Source of the DNA: Saussurea involucrata
Taxonomy: Eukaryota > Streptophyta > Magnoliopsida > Asterales > Asteraceae
Direction of reading: 5' to 3'
DNA: 64,000 nt
NCBI GenBank assembly: GCA_033807775.1
Contig: CM066327.1
Span: 74,158,795-74,222,794, forward strand
In this document: positions 51,038-61,245 of the stretch, in pieces
Layout: every line of letters starts with the position of its first letter
How positions within the stretch are numbered: the first letter of the stretch is position 1
Program-made: the position numbers and the translations under genes
The notes under the pieces: model-generated
Database searches by the model: none
What the model was told of the DNA's origin: nothing
What the model saw: the letters and a program-made list of their open reading frames with translations, nothing else

Positions 51038-51895
51038 GTCTCCCCCCTTGAATCGAAGTTCAATTTCTTGCCAGTTCGAAATGTATCTCTTCCGGAGTGC
51101 AAAAAGAATCTCGAAGCTTCGGATGGCTTTATGAAACTTAATGCGGTCTTCAACAAATTTTGAGGGGTCTCGGGCATTTGTTTCGTTTAGACTTGCGGTG
51201 AACGAAATCCGGAGTTCTTTTTCCTTGGTAATTATGTCTCTTAGCGCATCTCTGACCTTTAACAAAGTTCCATCGCAGAATCTTTCTACTTGACTGAAGC
51301 GGAGAAACTTCTTTTCGTTCTTTTCGTTGAGATAGACGATTCCAAACTCTGGTTGTAGCAGCAGACTGTTGACTGCATACATCTTCAATTAAGGGGCTTT
51401 CTGATTGGGTTTCAGCAGATTGATCTTTTTCGTCCGGTGCTCGACTCCCATCTGAAAATCAGTAATATATGACATTGTTACCTTGTATTTCAGGAATCAC
51501 TTTACAGCTTCAAGCGCTTTGGTGATGTGGAGCGGTCGGATCGTTTGGGTTTGGAGGTCTTTGAGGATTGGGTGAAAGTCAACCAGTCAAAGATTCTTGA
51601 TGTCGGCTTCGGAGAATATCCATTCTTTCCCATCTTCTCATTTGACAGTAAAGACTGGGTACCAGATCTTCAGAATGCGGCCGGACCTGATGTTTATGAC
51701 TTCGATGATCTTGTGCTTGGTTCGGATCTGACTGACCGGTAGACACCTTTTCATGACCTCTAGATACTGTTTCTTGTACGTATCGTCGAACTTTGCTAAT
51801 CCGAGGCAGAAGGCTGGATCAAGCACACACAGTTTGTGGACGAACAACTTCTTCAGGGAGTCTTCAAGAAAAGGAATCAATGTTATGATTTTCTC
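51026..51895 (-). pseudogene. E8 env-like ORF, C-terminal part
   Basis: Two open pieces: 51880-51638 (LEDSLKKLFVHKLCVLDPAF, YLEVMKRCLPVSQIRTKHKI) and 51388-51026 (VNSLLLQPEFGIVYLNEKNE ... NWQEIELRFKGGDCWE), with broken coding between. Homologous to E3b 33274-33920. The last frame has no stop before the PPT and runs through it (KGGD) into the LTR. Confidence 0.58.
51038..51050 (-). promoter_or_regulatory. E8 polypurine tract
   Basis: On the minus strand TTCAAGGGGGGAGAC directly before the LTR start. It overlaps coding sequence. Confidence 0.75.
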
Positions 51896-52501
51896 CTATC
51901 TGACAGGTTGTGGTGGTTGATCAGAAGCTGTTTGTTGCTGAGGAGATGTCGGATGTGCTGATGTAGATGTCTCAGGAAACAGTTCAGCATAGGTGGGTGT
52001 ACTCTGAATGGATTGCAGCAGGAGCTGATCATAATCAAAGTCGTCGTCGACATCGGTAGGGAAGATCAAGTATACCTCGGAGTTTATTGCACTGGCGGCT
52101 TTTTCATACCATGCATTTTCCATTTCCGGGTTGATCTCCGAGTTAAGATCTATCATTTCAAATTCTAGCCTTTCTGGTGCGGTGTAGACGATTAGTTCTT
52201 GGGATTCACCGTCGGGCTTTTCAACCGTTGGGTCTTCTTCATCTAAGATGTCCATATCGATGACCATCTCGTCTAAACTTAGTTGGGTTTGTGCCTGATC
52301 ATCTGATGGTGCCACAGTGGTTGATGGTTCACGTTGAACCATTGGAGTAGAATCAATGTTGATTGGTTCGGACTCTGATAATCTCTGACGCTTGTTCTCC
52401 CTCGCACGGTGATCAGGATGATCCTGGTCATCGTGGGAGCGTTTGAGTCTGCCAGCTTGACTCTTACAGGTTTCTTCGAGTGAGGAGACCCTGTCGGACA
52501 A
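51896..52501 (-). CDS. E8 env-like ORF, acidic middle segment
   Basis: Open 201 codons (VSSLEETCKSQAGRLKRSHD ... TASDQPPQPVR). It begins with a short coiled coil and a bipartite basic stretch (RLKRSHDDQ then RENKRQR), followed by an acidic, Ser/Thr/Pro-rich region with FDYDQLLLQSIQ. E3b has the same segment, more damaged. The role is unknown; the basic cluster could be a nuclear signal. Confidence 0.55.
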   Translation of the reverse strand: MSDRVSSLEETCKSQAGRLKRSHDDQDHPDHRARENKRQRLSESEPINIDSTPMVQREPSTTVAPSDDQAQTQLSLDEMVIDMDILDEEDPTVEKPDGESQELIVYTAPERLEFEMIDLNSEINPEMENAWYEKAASAINSEVYLIFPTDVDDDFDYDQLLLQSIQSTPTYAELFPETSTSAHPTSPQQQTASDQPPQPVR

Positions 52502-53177
52502 AGTTGTATGGGCATTCTAAACGTCCTTCAGGGTTGTGTCAAGCTGATCCAATCGGGTGTTGACGGATGATGGTTGAGCAGATGCTTGTGATCGGAGTAT
52601 GAAACCTAGATCTACTTCGGTTGAGGAGTCAGTGTTGGTGTGTTGGAGCAGTTGGGCTAGGAGCATGGTCTTTAGGTCACCCACCGAATATGATTGCTGA
52701 GCAGGTACCGGTGGAGGTGTTGGTGCGGTTTCGAGTTCTACCACTTTCTCCTTCCCTTTGAGTAAGCTCTTGACCTTGTCGAGCTCTGTTCTGAACTCCT
52801 GTGCCATCACTTCGCGGATAACCTTTAAGGCGCCGTCCAGATACTTCCTTGACACGAAGTCAGGTAAATCACCGCCGAGATCACTTAGATTACCCGCTGA
52901 GGTTACAACTATGGATTCAACAGAAGTACCACCTACGTATAGCTGGCGTGATATTAACTATGGTAGGATTTCCATCCGATCCTCGTAATCCGCTCAAGGG
53001 CAGACTTACTACGGATGTTCCGATCGGTTCACTTAATTCACCGATGTTAGCAGTCTCGATTCGTGTCCTAGCCAAAGAAGGTATTAATGTATCAAAGGGC
53101 TCTAGACTCAATGGTGCACTGAAAGAAGTTGAGAACGGGGGAGGTTGTTCTCTATTTTCAATATCGAAACTCTCCAA
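52502..53177 (-). pseudogene. E8 env-like ORF, upstream segment
   Basis: Pieces 52855-52517 (YLDGALKVIREVMAQEFRTE, SLLKGKEKVVE) and 53177-52917 (SLARTRIETANIGELSEPIG ... SDGNPTIVNITPA) match E3b 31877-32350. A stop and shifts lie between them. The globular N-terminal domain seen in E3b is missing, so E8 is truncated at about 53178 where E9 begins. Confidence 0.5.
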
Positions 53178-53250
53178 GTGAGAGAACGATAGACTTTGTG
53201 CTAAGTCCCAGTGAGAAATTGAAACAACTAGTGGTTGCCATTAAATAGAT

Positions 53251-54135
53251 TTGAATAAATTTGTTGACCGTTTGGAGAAAGAATTAGACATACTAAGCAA
53301 AGAGTATGATCAGAAGAAGGTTGAAGGTTTTAGAGAAAAAAGTTTAAAGGATGATTTTGCAAGCGAAAGAAAGATCTTTCAGACCGAAATCTCTAAGCTT
53401 ACAAAGAAATTATCTGTTTTGTCAACTAATATCATGATAGAGAAGAGGCTCAAATCTGATCTCCAAAAGAAGCTAGATCTAATGTTTGAGAAGAATAATG
53501 TTTTGGTTAACAATGACAAGGAACTTGAAGCCAAAAACTCTGATGTTGAATCACCCAATCTTGCCTGCCCTGATACTATTGATCAATCTCTTTACGGTGA
53601 TTTAGCTAATTCAATTTTCTTTTCTAAGACTGCTCTAAGTTCTATCCACAAAAATGTTTCTTCAAAGACCAGCATTAGATCAAATAGATCTTCAAAAGAT
53701 CAGATCCGTACTTCTAATCTATTTTATGACCCTATTATTGACAAATCAGATAATCATTCTTTCAAGAAAGTAAAGATGGTTTGGAGAGCTAAAGGATCCG
53801 CTCCTGCTCCAAAGTCATTTGTCTCTGTTAAGAGTGACAAGAACAACAAAGCTTTCCATGCTAAACCTTTTGTGAAACCTGATCGTGTTTACTCTATTAA
53901 TAAGCTGACCAGGTTATCTAAACAGAAGTTGTGTTGTTCTTACTGTGGAACAAGTGACTTTGTGAATAAAAACTATGCTAAGTGTTGGTATGGTTCTTAT
54001 AGCATCCGAATCCCCATTTTAAAGCCAAGGCATCTAACCATCAAGGATCCATCAAAGCATGGATACCAAAATCTTTCTGATATGTTTTGCAGGAATGTCA
54101 TATGTAACACAATTCAGAATATTCCGTTCACATGA
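53251..54135 (+). pseudogene. E9 coiled-coil / gag-linker coding remnant
   Basis: Open for 294 codons without an ATG at its start. The heptad-rich first half (LEKELDILSKEYDQKKVEGF, ISKLTKKLSVLSTNIMIEKR) matches E11 61690-61830. A Ser/Lys-rich linker with KKVKMVWRAKGSAPAPKSF follows. A degenerate CCHC-like CSYCGTSDFVNKNYAKC is next, then the pre-protease region (DPSKHGYQN), which would normally lead to protease. Protease, integrase and RT are absent. Confidence 0.6.
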
Positions 54136-54160
54136 TTGCATTCAAAGGTTATGCTAATTT

Positions 54161-54170
54161 TGAGGGGGAG
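54161..54170 (+). promoter_or_regulatory. PPT-like tract of E9
   Basis: TGAGGGGGAG, of the Sirevirus PPT type, about 25 bases after the coding stop. Confidence 0.5.
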
Positions 54171-54980
54171 TATAAGGTATTTGACACACATACATGAATT
54201 TTTAAGTGAATTCAAAAACCGTGGTAATTTATTCTGGATAACTTACTTGTGTTTGTTATTCTCCTATTTTTACTTCCATGAATGCCACGTGTTATATTTT
54301 CTTGACTTCGTTATTTCCATGTCTCATATACTTGTTGATTTTTTGCTGGAAATACACTCTCTTGAATTCCTCTTTGTTTTCAAAGTTCGTCCTTTCTTGT
54401 TAATTATTCAATTCTTCTCTGATATAATAATTATGACTTGTTCTTCACAATTAAAATTTCTATTCTTTGTTTGATTCTTGACTATATTGTGCTTATCGAG
54501 TCATTCTGTTTTGTGCTTGATATTGTTTCTTGAAATTCAATTGACTCAATTTTATGACTTCTGAATAATTCAGTTCATACCTCGTTCTTAAATGCTATGA
54601 CTTCTAAACATGTCAGTTTAGGACTCGTACTTCATTGTGTACTTAAACTGTTTTATTAGGTGCAAAAAAAAAGTGTGAAAGGAGTGATAGAATTTATTTT
54701 GTTTCTATGGTCTATCCAGAACCGGAAGGACCTACCCAAGAAACACATCTCATTTATAGACAACAGTGAGGGGTCTAGATGTATAGACGGGTTTGGAGAG
54801 AAAAGAAAATTGGTGAGGATGTGACATGACTTAAAAGAATTATTGGTCCTTACCAAACCGAGTCAGTTATCCGGGTAACCACACAATCTATTCATTCTCG
54901 TTCTTTGGAGATGAATATTGAAACAGACATGGATCCAACGTCGATAAATCGTGTCACCCCACCCAGCCACACAGACAGTC
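54171..54980 (+). other. E9 3' non-coding region
   Basis: No gene supported. T-rich; contains an A run at 54664. May include an old LTR without a visible partner. Confidence 0.4.
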
Positions 54981-54985
54981 TTCAC

Positions 54986-55214
54986 TGTTAGTGCTTATTT
55001 TGTTAATTGTATCCAAGTAAAGGGACTCAAAATGTAAAATACTAGTCTAAGTATAAATAGCTTAGATTAGTTCATTGTTTCATAACTTTGCACTTTAGAC
55101 ATCAAGGCATTCATATTTTTCTCTCTACATTGTGTAATCATTACTTTGAAGATTAATGAGAGATGACGTGATTGCAGCTTGATTCATTGTTGTTTACTTG
55201 TTTCTGGGATCACA
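54986..55214 (+). repeat. E10 5' LTR (about 229 bp)
   Basis: Starts TGTTAGTGCTTATTTTG and ends TCTGGGATCACA directly before the PBS. TATAAAT at 55052. The left edge is inferred from TGTTAG and the TATA position; the partner LTR is not in view. Confidence 0.7.
55052..55058 (+). promoter_or_regulatory. E10 LTR TATA box
   Basis: TATAAAT within GTATAAATAGC. Confidence 0.6.
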
Positions 55215-55216
55215 AG

Positions 55217-55228
55217 TGGTATCAGAGC
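55217..55228 (+). promoter_or_regulatory. E10 primer-binding site (initiator tRNA-Met type)
   Basis: TGGTATCAGAGC two bases after the LTR end. Confidence 0.9.
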
Positions 55229-55664
55229 AAGCAGATTCAACAAATTTGAAGATTTTTTTTAGAAAATGGGCATTTTTTGAGTATTTCGGACTAGTGATCG
55301 ATTTGGGGATGTTAGGATGTTTTGATTGAGGTTTTTAGTACAGTAGTGTTCGATTTGTTATTCTGGACAAATTCGTTCAAGAAAATAGATCTAAAAATCA
55401 TGATTTGATTGATTTTTAGTGAGTTTTAGTGTTTTAGAAAAAGGCTACTGTTTTGGATCGAAAAGTGATATTCCAGTGTGTTCGCGAAGGTATCTGCAAA
55501 GTTTCAGATCGATTGGTAATGGTTTGAGTGAATTTGGGGACTTAGAAAGTTTTTGGGTTCGACATTCATAACTGTCGTACGATACACATATGCATATATT
55601 CATAACTGGCGTACGATTCATATCTGCAAAAGTTCATAACTGTCGTACACAACTGATATTCAAA
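55229..55664 (+). other. E10 leader, first part
   Basis: Untranslated. GTCGTACGAT-like words appear from 55573 onward and lead into the regular 42-bp array. Confidence 0.55.
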
Positions 55665-56000
55665 GTTGTCGTACGAAATTTGATCGACAGTTACTGTTCA
55701 CTGATTCTAGTCGTATAAGACTTGTCCGACAGTTACTGTTCACTGACTCTAGTCGTATAAGATTTGTCCGATAGTTACTGTTCATTGACCCTTGTCGTAC
55801 AAGCATTGTCAGACAGTTACTGTTCACATAACCTTGTCGTGCAAGACCCATCCAACTACTACTGTTCATTCAACCTTGTCGTACAAGACTCATCCGACTA
55901 CTACTGTTCATTCAACCTTGTCGTACAAGACTCATCCGACTACTACTGTTCACTGGAACTTGTCGTACAAACCTTGTCCGACAACTCACCTGATTTGTCC
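55665..56000 (+). repeat. 42-bp tandem array, eight units, E10 leader
   Basis: Units start at 55665, 55707, 55749, 55791, 55833, 55875, 55917 and 55959, exactly 42 bases apart. The core is CTTGTCGTACAAG, able to form a CTTG/CAAG stem, and each unit has TACTGTTCA. Because 42 is a multiple of 3, the last five units stay open in the gag frame with no stop. Confidence 0.9.
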
Positions 56001-56082
56001 GATAACATATTTTGCCCAACAACTTGATACTATTCTCAATTTGCTTATCTGTTTAAAGATCAGTACAAGTAAACTAGACAAA

Positions 56083-57192
56083 ATGTTGAAAAATGATATA
56101 ATGATGTCTTTGGGAACCGAGTCATGCCCTCCCATCTTGATCGAGAGTGAATATGAGCAATGGAAAGAGAGGTTTGAGGATTTCTTGGAAAGACAACAAA
56201 ACGGAGCAAATCTACTAGATTCGTTAAAGAATGGTCCAATGAAACCTCTAACTCATACTGTTCATATTCCGAATACTGAAGAAGGAACTGAAAAAGTAAA
56301 GCCTTTAACTGAATACACAGTTGAAGAGAAAGCAAGGTATGATGCTGATAAGAAAGCAAGATCGTTTGTGATAATGGGGATTCTGAATGAAGTGTTCAAC
56401 AAGATCGATAGTTTCAAAGACACCGCACATAATATGTGGGTACAAATGGAAAGGATGTTGCAAGGTTCGCAGATTGGAAATCAAATGAAAACAACTTTGT
56501 GTATTAATCGATATGAGGAGTTTAGAGCTAAAGAGGATGAGAGTTTGAGCCAAACTTATGACAGATTCATCACGTTACTGAATGAGCTCAGTAAGAACAA
56601 AATCAACAAACCATTGATAGAGGTTACCGTGAAGTTCTTAAGTGTGTTGCAACCAGAATGGAAAAATGTTTCAAGACGCATGAAACAAAATCCTAGACTC
56701 TCTTCGATGTCGTTGCATGAACTATTCGAAACTATTCATCAAGATGAAGAGGAAGTGATAGAGAAGAAGGAGAAAAGAAATAAGAAGAAGGTGAAAGAAG
56801 TTGTTCCTGAACCAGTGGCACTCAAAGCAGATGTACACACCGGTAATTACCTGACTGGTAATTCAAACTTGTTTGAAACGAGATATAAAGGAAATGTTGA
56901 TGATGATGGAACGGAGTTAGAGCAAGCGATGATTCTACTCACAAGGCATTTTCAAAAGAGGTTTTACAAAACACCATCATCAAACAACAATCTGAGGTAT
57001 ACGTCTGGTTCAAGAAAGATTGAGAACAACATTTATGAGAGGAACCCGTTTGAAGAGAAAAGGTTTGATTATGCTGAGAAGAGGATTGAGAAGATTGATG
57101 GTAAAAAGGAATTTGTGGATAAGAAACCTGTTGAGACTCCGAAGTGTTACAATTGTGGCACACCTGGTCACTACGCCAAGGATTGTAGGTAG
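56083..57192 (+). CDS. E10 gag
   Basis: ATG 56083 gives MLKNDIMMSLGTESCPPILI. The open frame extends upstream through the 42-bp array to 55792, but without ATG, so 56083 is the better start. The copia gag domain has EYEQWKERFEDFLERQ, VEEKARYDADKKARSFVIMG, MWVQMERMLQGSQIGNQMKT and LSQTYDRFITLLNELSKN. A Lys/Glu-rich stretch (EKKEKRNKKKVKEVV) precedes the zinc knuckle CYNCGTPGHYAKDC near the end. It forms the particle and binds RNA. In related elements gag and pol share one frame; here a TAG directly after the knuckle (57190) separates them. Confidence 0.85.
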   Translation: MLKNDIMMSLGTESCPPILIESEYEQWKERFEDFLERQQNGANLLDSLKNGPMKPLTHTVHIPNTEEGTEKVKPLTEYTVEEKARYDADKKARSFVIMGILNEVFNKIDSFKDTAHNMWVQMERMLQGSQIGNQMKTTLCINRYEEFRAKEDESLSQTYDRFITLLNELSKNKINKPLIEVTVKFLSVLQPEWKNVSRRMKQNPRLSSMSLHELFETIHQDEEEVIEKKEKRNKKKVKEVVPEPVALKADVHTGNYLTGNSNLFETRYKGNVDDDGTELEQAMILLTRHFQKRFYKTPSSNNNLRYTSGSRKIENNIYERNPFEEKRFDYAEKRIEKIDGKKEFVDKKPVETPKCYNCGTPGHYAKDCR

Positions 57193-57195
57193 AAA

Positions 57196-58362
57196 GTGGT
57201 GAGAAATTCCAACTATTATAAGAACAAAATGTTGCTAGCCAAACAAAAGGAAGAAGGAATAGCATTTCTTGTGGAGGAAGAATATTGGCTAGACCAGACT
57301 GATGACGAGGTGGAGAACGAGGAACATGCAAACATGTGCGAGGAAGAATTTAATTCTAATGATGATGAGGATACTTCGGATAATTCCACACAGGTAAATT
57401 CCTTTCCCTTGCCTTCTTCGGATGATCATGAAATAAATACTTTACTTAGTGAATTAACTGATACACGAAATAAATTAGCAAATTCAGAAAATCAAAATGC
57501 TAGTTTATAACGTGAGTTAGAAGTCATGATACCAGGAGTTCAAAGTTTACGAGCTAATCTTGAAAAAGAGAAGAAACAAAACGAAGTTTTGTCAGACTAT
57601 TCTTGTTGATAATCTTGAAAAGGAAAAGAGAAATGTGGAGATTAAAACTCTCAAAAATTAACTTGAACAGTTTGAAAAAGAAAAGATATTCTTTGATTCT
57701 CAGACTTCTGAACTAACAAAGAAAATCAATGAGTTAAAAGAAAAGAATAATGAAAGTGAGATTTCTTTGAATGATTTTTCAAAACAAAATACAGAGTTTT
57801 CAAACGAGATCAAAGATTTAAAAGAGAAGTATAGTGAGTGTGAACTTTCATTGAAAAGTGTCACCACTCAAAATACAGAGTTTTTGAATAAAATTGAAGT
57901 ATTGGAAAAGAAGTTGTATTTGAGAGGTAAAACTGAATAAACAATTTATTTGAACAAACCAAGACTTGTGAGTTCTGTTAACAAATTTTGGGGACTTGGT
58001 TATGAAAATCCAAAGAACTTGGCTAAAGCAACCAAATCTTTGCCAACATTGTATGATTTTACATGTTTAAGATATGCTAGATATTGCCTGAATTTAAAAT
58101 ACCATGGACAAATGATTAAGAAATCAGAGAAGAGGAAGCCACGAAAAGAGCAATAACTACAAAAATGCAACTTTCTTTTTGTTATACTCGAGAGAGTGAA
58201 AAATATCAAAAGAATCCGCATGGAAAACTTTTGAATGACTATTTTGATATATATGCTACTAAACCAAATTGCGAAAAACTTCTTGAAGCAAAACGATACG
58301 TTCCACCTTTGGTTCTAGAAGGAAGAATCTGTGAATTATAGAAATCTATTCTAGAACAAAGG
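57196..58362 (+). pseudogene. E10 coiled-coil linker, first broken part
   Basis: In frame with gag after the TAG: KMLLAKQKEEGIAFLVEEEY, an acidic segment, and LLSELTDTRNKLANSENQ ending with a TAA at 57508. Further heptad-rich coding in several frames follows (FEKEKIFFDSQTSELTKKIN near 57670). The short open piece 57950-58156 (RLVSSVNKFWGLGYENPKN) fits the usual end of this region. Long coiled coils between gag and protease are typical of some Sirevirus-like polyproteins. Confidence 0.55.
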
Positions 58363-59217
58363 ATGAAATTTGAGCTTAAAAAAGACTTTCTTTCATCTAT
58401 TTACTCAAATATCTTTAAGGAACTATCCTCCAGCTTCAAGACTGAATTGGAAAAAGAGAAAACTGTTCATGAAAAATCTTTGATTAAAAAGTTTTCAGAC
58501 TCATCCGAAAGTGCATTTGAAGCAAAAGAAAAAGTCAATCAAAATTGTTTCCAGCTTTATAAGAAAGTGTCGGATCTTGAGAAACTTTTACTCTCTGAGC
58601 ATATTCAATTCGAAAGCGAGAAAGAAAATTTTATAATCGAAAGCAAACTTCTCGAAGAAAAGATTTGTGAACTCTCTCAGAAAATAAAGACATTGGAAAA
58701 TCCTTTAGAAGAAGAAATAAATAATTTTGAAACGAAAAGAAAGATGTCTGATTTAGAGAAAGTTTTCAATCTTGAGCGTGAACAATTTGAGAACGAGAAC
58801 GTCGTTTTTGAAATTGAAAGACAATCTTTTGAAGAAAAAATAAGTGAGCTTTCTCAAGAAGTAAATGAATTAGAAATTGCTTTGGCAAAAGAACGAAAAG
58901 AATTTGCTTTTCAAACATGGTGTGCTCCTGAAAATTCTTCTTCATCCAAAATGGATTTTAAAGTACACAATGTTGACTCAGATTCTGATTGTGACCATTT
59001 TCATTCTGATTCGGTCTCTAAAGAAAACTCAAAGTCTGCAGTTAAAAACAATAGTTTTTCAAAGAATAAACAATTTGGTACTAGTAATAAACGAGTTCTT
59101 GTAACACCTTACAAGCGTTACTCTAACGACCAATTGTTGGATTTTGCAAATGATGAATGTTTTTGTTCAGTTTGTGGTCAAAATAGTATGTTTGCTATAC
59201 TTGGTTATTTTTGTTAG
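58363..59217 (+). pseudogene. E10 coiled-coil linker, second part
   Basis: Open for 284 codons (FELKKDFLSSIYSNIFKELS ...), nearly all heptad coiled coil, with an internal near-repeat (LLEEKICELSQKIKTLE against FEEKISELSQEVNELE). The end has a Ser/Asp-rich segment and FCSVCGQNSMF, a partial zinc motif. It stops at 59215. It probably belonged to the same polyprotein as gag. Confidence 0.58.
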
Positions 59218-59367
59218 TACAACTCATATTCAGTTCCACATGCTTTCACTCATTAATCTTGTTTCTCAAAGAAAAAGAGATCACCAGTTTCCAAAAAGGG
59301 ATCTCAAGCAACTAACCAAAAAGGACCCATCTTTAAATGGGTACCTAAAAACGTCTAATCTGGTTGA

Positions 59368-59709
59368 TTGCAGAAAAGTAAGTTATGGGACTTAGATTAT
59401 GGATGTTCGAAGCATATGACCGCTCAACGAAATATGCTATCAAACTTTGTTGAAAAAGACCTTGGTCGTATAAGATTCGGGAATAATCAGTTTGCACCAA
59501 TCAAAGGATATGGAGATATAGTTCAAGATAACCTTACAATTAAGAAGGTTAGCTACGTTGAAGGACTGGGACATAACTTATTCAGCATAGGACAGTTTTG
59601 TGACAAAGATTTGTAGGTGAGTTTCAAAGCAACAAGATGATGTGTCAAGACTGATGAAGGGAAAGAACTTCTTGTCGGCACACGAAAGTCCAATCGTTAC
59701 ACAATCAAT
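59368..59709 (+). pseudogene. E10 protease
   Basis: Copia aspartic protease: LWDLDYGCSKHMTAQRNML, where the usual D-S-G-C-S is D-Y-G-C-S, so the motif is damaged. Then FGNNQFAPIKGYGDI and VSYVEGLGHNLFSIGQFCD. A TAG at 59614 and a TGA at 59638 interrupt the same frame before it continues into the pre-integrase region. Confidence 0.8.
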
Positions 59710-60269
59710 TTGTCTTCACTTAAGCCAGAAGATGAAGTGTGTCTCCTGTCAAAGGCTTCAGGACAACAAAGCTGGTTATGGCACCGACGCTTGTCACATC
59801 TGAATTTTCGTTATATTCAGAAACTCGTGTTAGGCGATCTAGTTCGGGGTCTTCCAGCTATGAAGTTTAATGTTGAGAACCTGTGTGATGCTTGCGAGAA
59901 AGGTAAGATGAAGAGGGTTCCTCATAAGCCAAAGCCTGAACCGACAACAAAGAGCGTACTTGAGCTAATTCATGTAGATTTGTGCGGACCAATGAGGACG
60001 AAAAGTATTAGTGGTAGAAAATACGTATTGGTGATTGTTGATGACTATTCACGCTATACGTGGGTTAAGTTTCTTCGTTCAAAGGATGAAACTCTAGAAA
60101 ATCTGATCAACGTCATCAAGTCAGCTCAAAACAACATGCAAATAACAGTTAAAATCGTTCGTTCGGATAATGGCACAGAATTCAAAAACAGAGTCTTGGG
60201 AGATTTTTATGAATCAAACGGGATTCTTCAACAATTTTCTGCCGCCAGAACTCCTGAACAGAATGGTGT
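59710..60269 (+). CDS. E10 pre-integrase and integrase core, truncated
   Basis: Same frame as the protease. The pre-integrase/zinc-binding region is WLWHRRLSHLNFRYIQKLV ... NLCDACEKGKMKRVPH (H-H-C-C). Core: the first Asp in LELIHVDLCGPMRTKSISGR, then VLVIVDDYSRYTWVKFLRSK, the second Asp in VRSDNGTEFKNRVLGDFYE, then AARTPEQNGVV. The catalytic Glu should follow within a few residues, but the E11 LTR begins at 60270. Inactive by insertion. Confidence 0.87.
60265..60269. repeat. Expected E11 target duplication, left copy (GGTGT)
   Basis: The five bases before the E11 LTR. The right partner lies outside the window. Confidence 0.5.
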
Positions 60270-60583
60270 TGTTAGCTTTAATTAACCCCTAATTTATATG
60301 AATGTTTTATAAAGAAATAGTGTCAAGGACTTATTTGTATTTGTTGAGTGTCAAGGGCTAAAAGTGTAAATAACCAATTGTTGTATTGGTTATAAAGTCT
60401 TGTCTTAGAGAATTATAGGTTAAGCCTCCTAGTCTCATTTTACTTTCATACGTTTACTGAGAGAGAGAAAGCTTCAAAGAGAGAGTGTTCTTAATTCCTA
60501 TTTTGTAAACTCTTCTCTATATTAGTCAATATACAAAGATTATTGCTATTATTATTGTTACTTGTTGTATCTGGGTTCCTACA
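60270..60583 (+). repeat. E11 5' LTR (314 bp)
   Basis: Starts TGTTAGCTTTAATTAACC exactly where the E10 integrase breaks, and ends GGGTTCCTACA before the PBS. Confidence 0.85.
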
Positions 60584-60585
60584 AT

Positions 60586-60597
60586 TGGTATCAGAGC
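60586..60597 (+). promoter_or_regulatory. E11 primer-binding site (initiator tRNA-Met type)
   Basis: TGGTATCAGAGC two bases after the LTR end. Confidence 0.9.
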
Positions 60598-60856
60598 CAA
60601 ACAGATTCAAATTTGTGCTTCAATCCATTGATTTTTATCAATTTTTGGGAGATTATTGTGTTTTTGTGCAAAGTTGAGAGTTCTTCAAGTTCTTCATTTT
60701 TGGTTGGTTTTGGCCATTAGAGTTCTTCTACTGGTTTAGAATCGATCAAGGGTTGTTAGTAGATAATACCTGAGTGTTTTATTTCGCAAAATCACTAGGT
60801 TTGTAGCTCAGTTTGTTCATTTACTCAATTTTCGGAGTTTTAAGCTTTTATTTTTC

Positions 60857-61145
60857 TGCACTCTGTTTTGCTTCGGAAAACCACTTTCTGTTGGTTTTTT
60901 GACAAAACACCAAGCAATAAAGTTTCCCAGAATAGTGTCACGAACCTGTGTACCAAATTTCAGCTCAACTCGATAATTTTTGAAAACACTTGACTCAAGA
61001 ACATTTGAATATAACTTTTATTTACTGCACACGTTTTTGCTTCGAAAAACCATTTTTTGTTGGTTTTTGGACAAAACTCAAAGAATTAAAGTTGTCCAGA
61101 ATATCCTCGTGCACCTACCTACCAAATTTCAGCTCAATCTAATAA
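60857..61145 (+). repeat. Duplicated ~120-bp block in the E11 leader
   Basis: Blocks 60857-60977 and 61025-61145 are similar (CTGCAC..., TGTTGGTTTTT, CCAAATTTCAGCTCAA), 168 bases apart and diverged. Non-coding. Confidence 0.75.
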
Positions 61146-61245
61146 GATTTGGGCTGAGACAAGTTAGTGCATTAAGACAAAAGACTGTGTAACAATTAAT
61201 TATTTTTCGCACAAAGTATCTGTTAACGATCTTTCAAGTAACAAT

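Larger units (their letters stand above)
53220..54985 (+). mobile_element. E9: Sirevirus-like copia fragment
   Basis: A coiled-coil gag-linker coding piece followed by a PPT-like GAGGGGGAG and about 800 bp of non-coding sequence. No LTR pair is visible. The coding piece is similar to that of E11. Confidence 0.55.
54986..60269 (+). mobile_element. E10: Sirevirus-like copia, 5' part, cut by E11
   Basis: Short LTR, initiator-Met PBS, leader with a 42-bp tandem repeat, gag with zinc knuckle, a long coiled-coil region, protease, pre-integrase and integrase core. E11 interrupts it before the last catalytic Glu of integrase. RT and the 3' LTR must lie right of the window. Confidence 0.82.

Noticed and set aside
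55665..56000. CRISPR-like array (regular 42-bp repeats)
   Set aside because: Whole units repeat without unique spacers, inside a plant retrotransposon leader. It is a minisatellite.
55792..56082. An N-terminal extension of E10 gag through the 42-bp repeats
   Set aside because: There is no ATG in this stretch. It is listed as an oddity but ATG 56083 was used for the gene.
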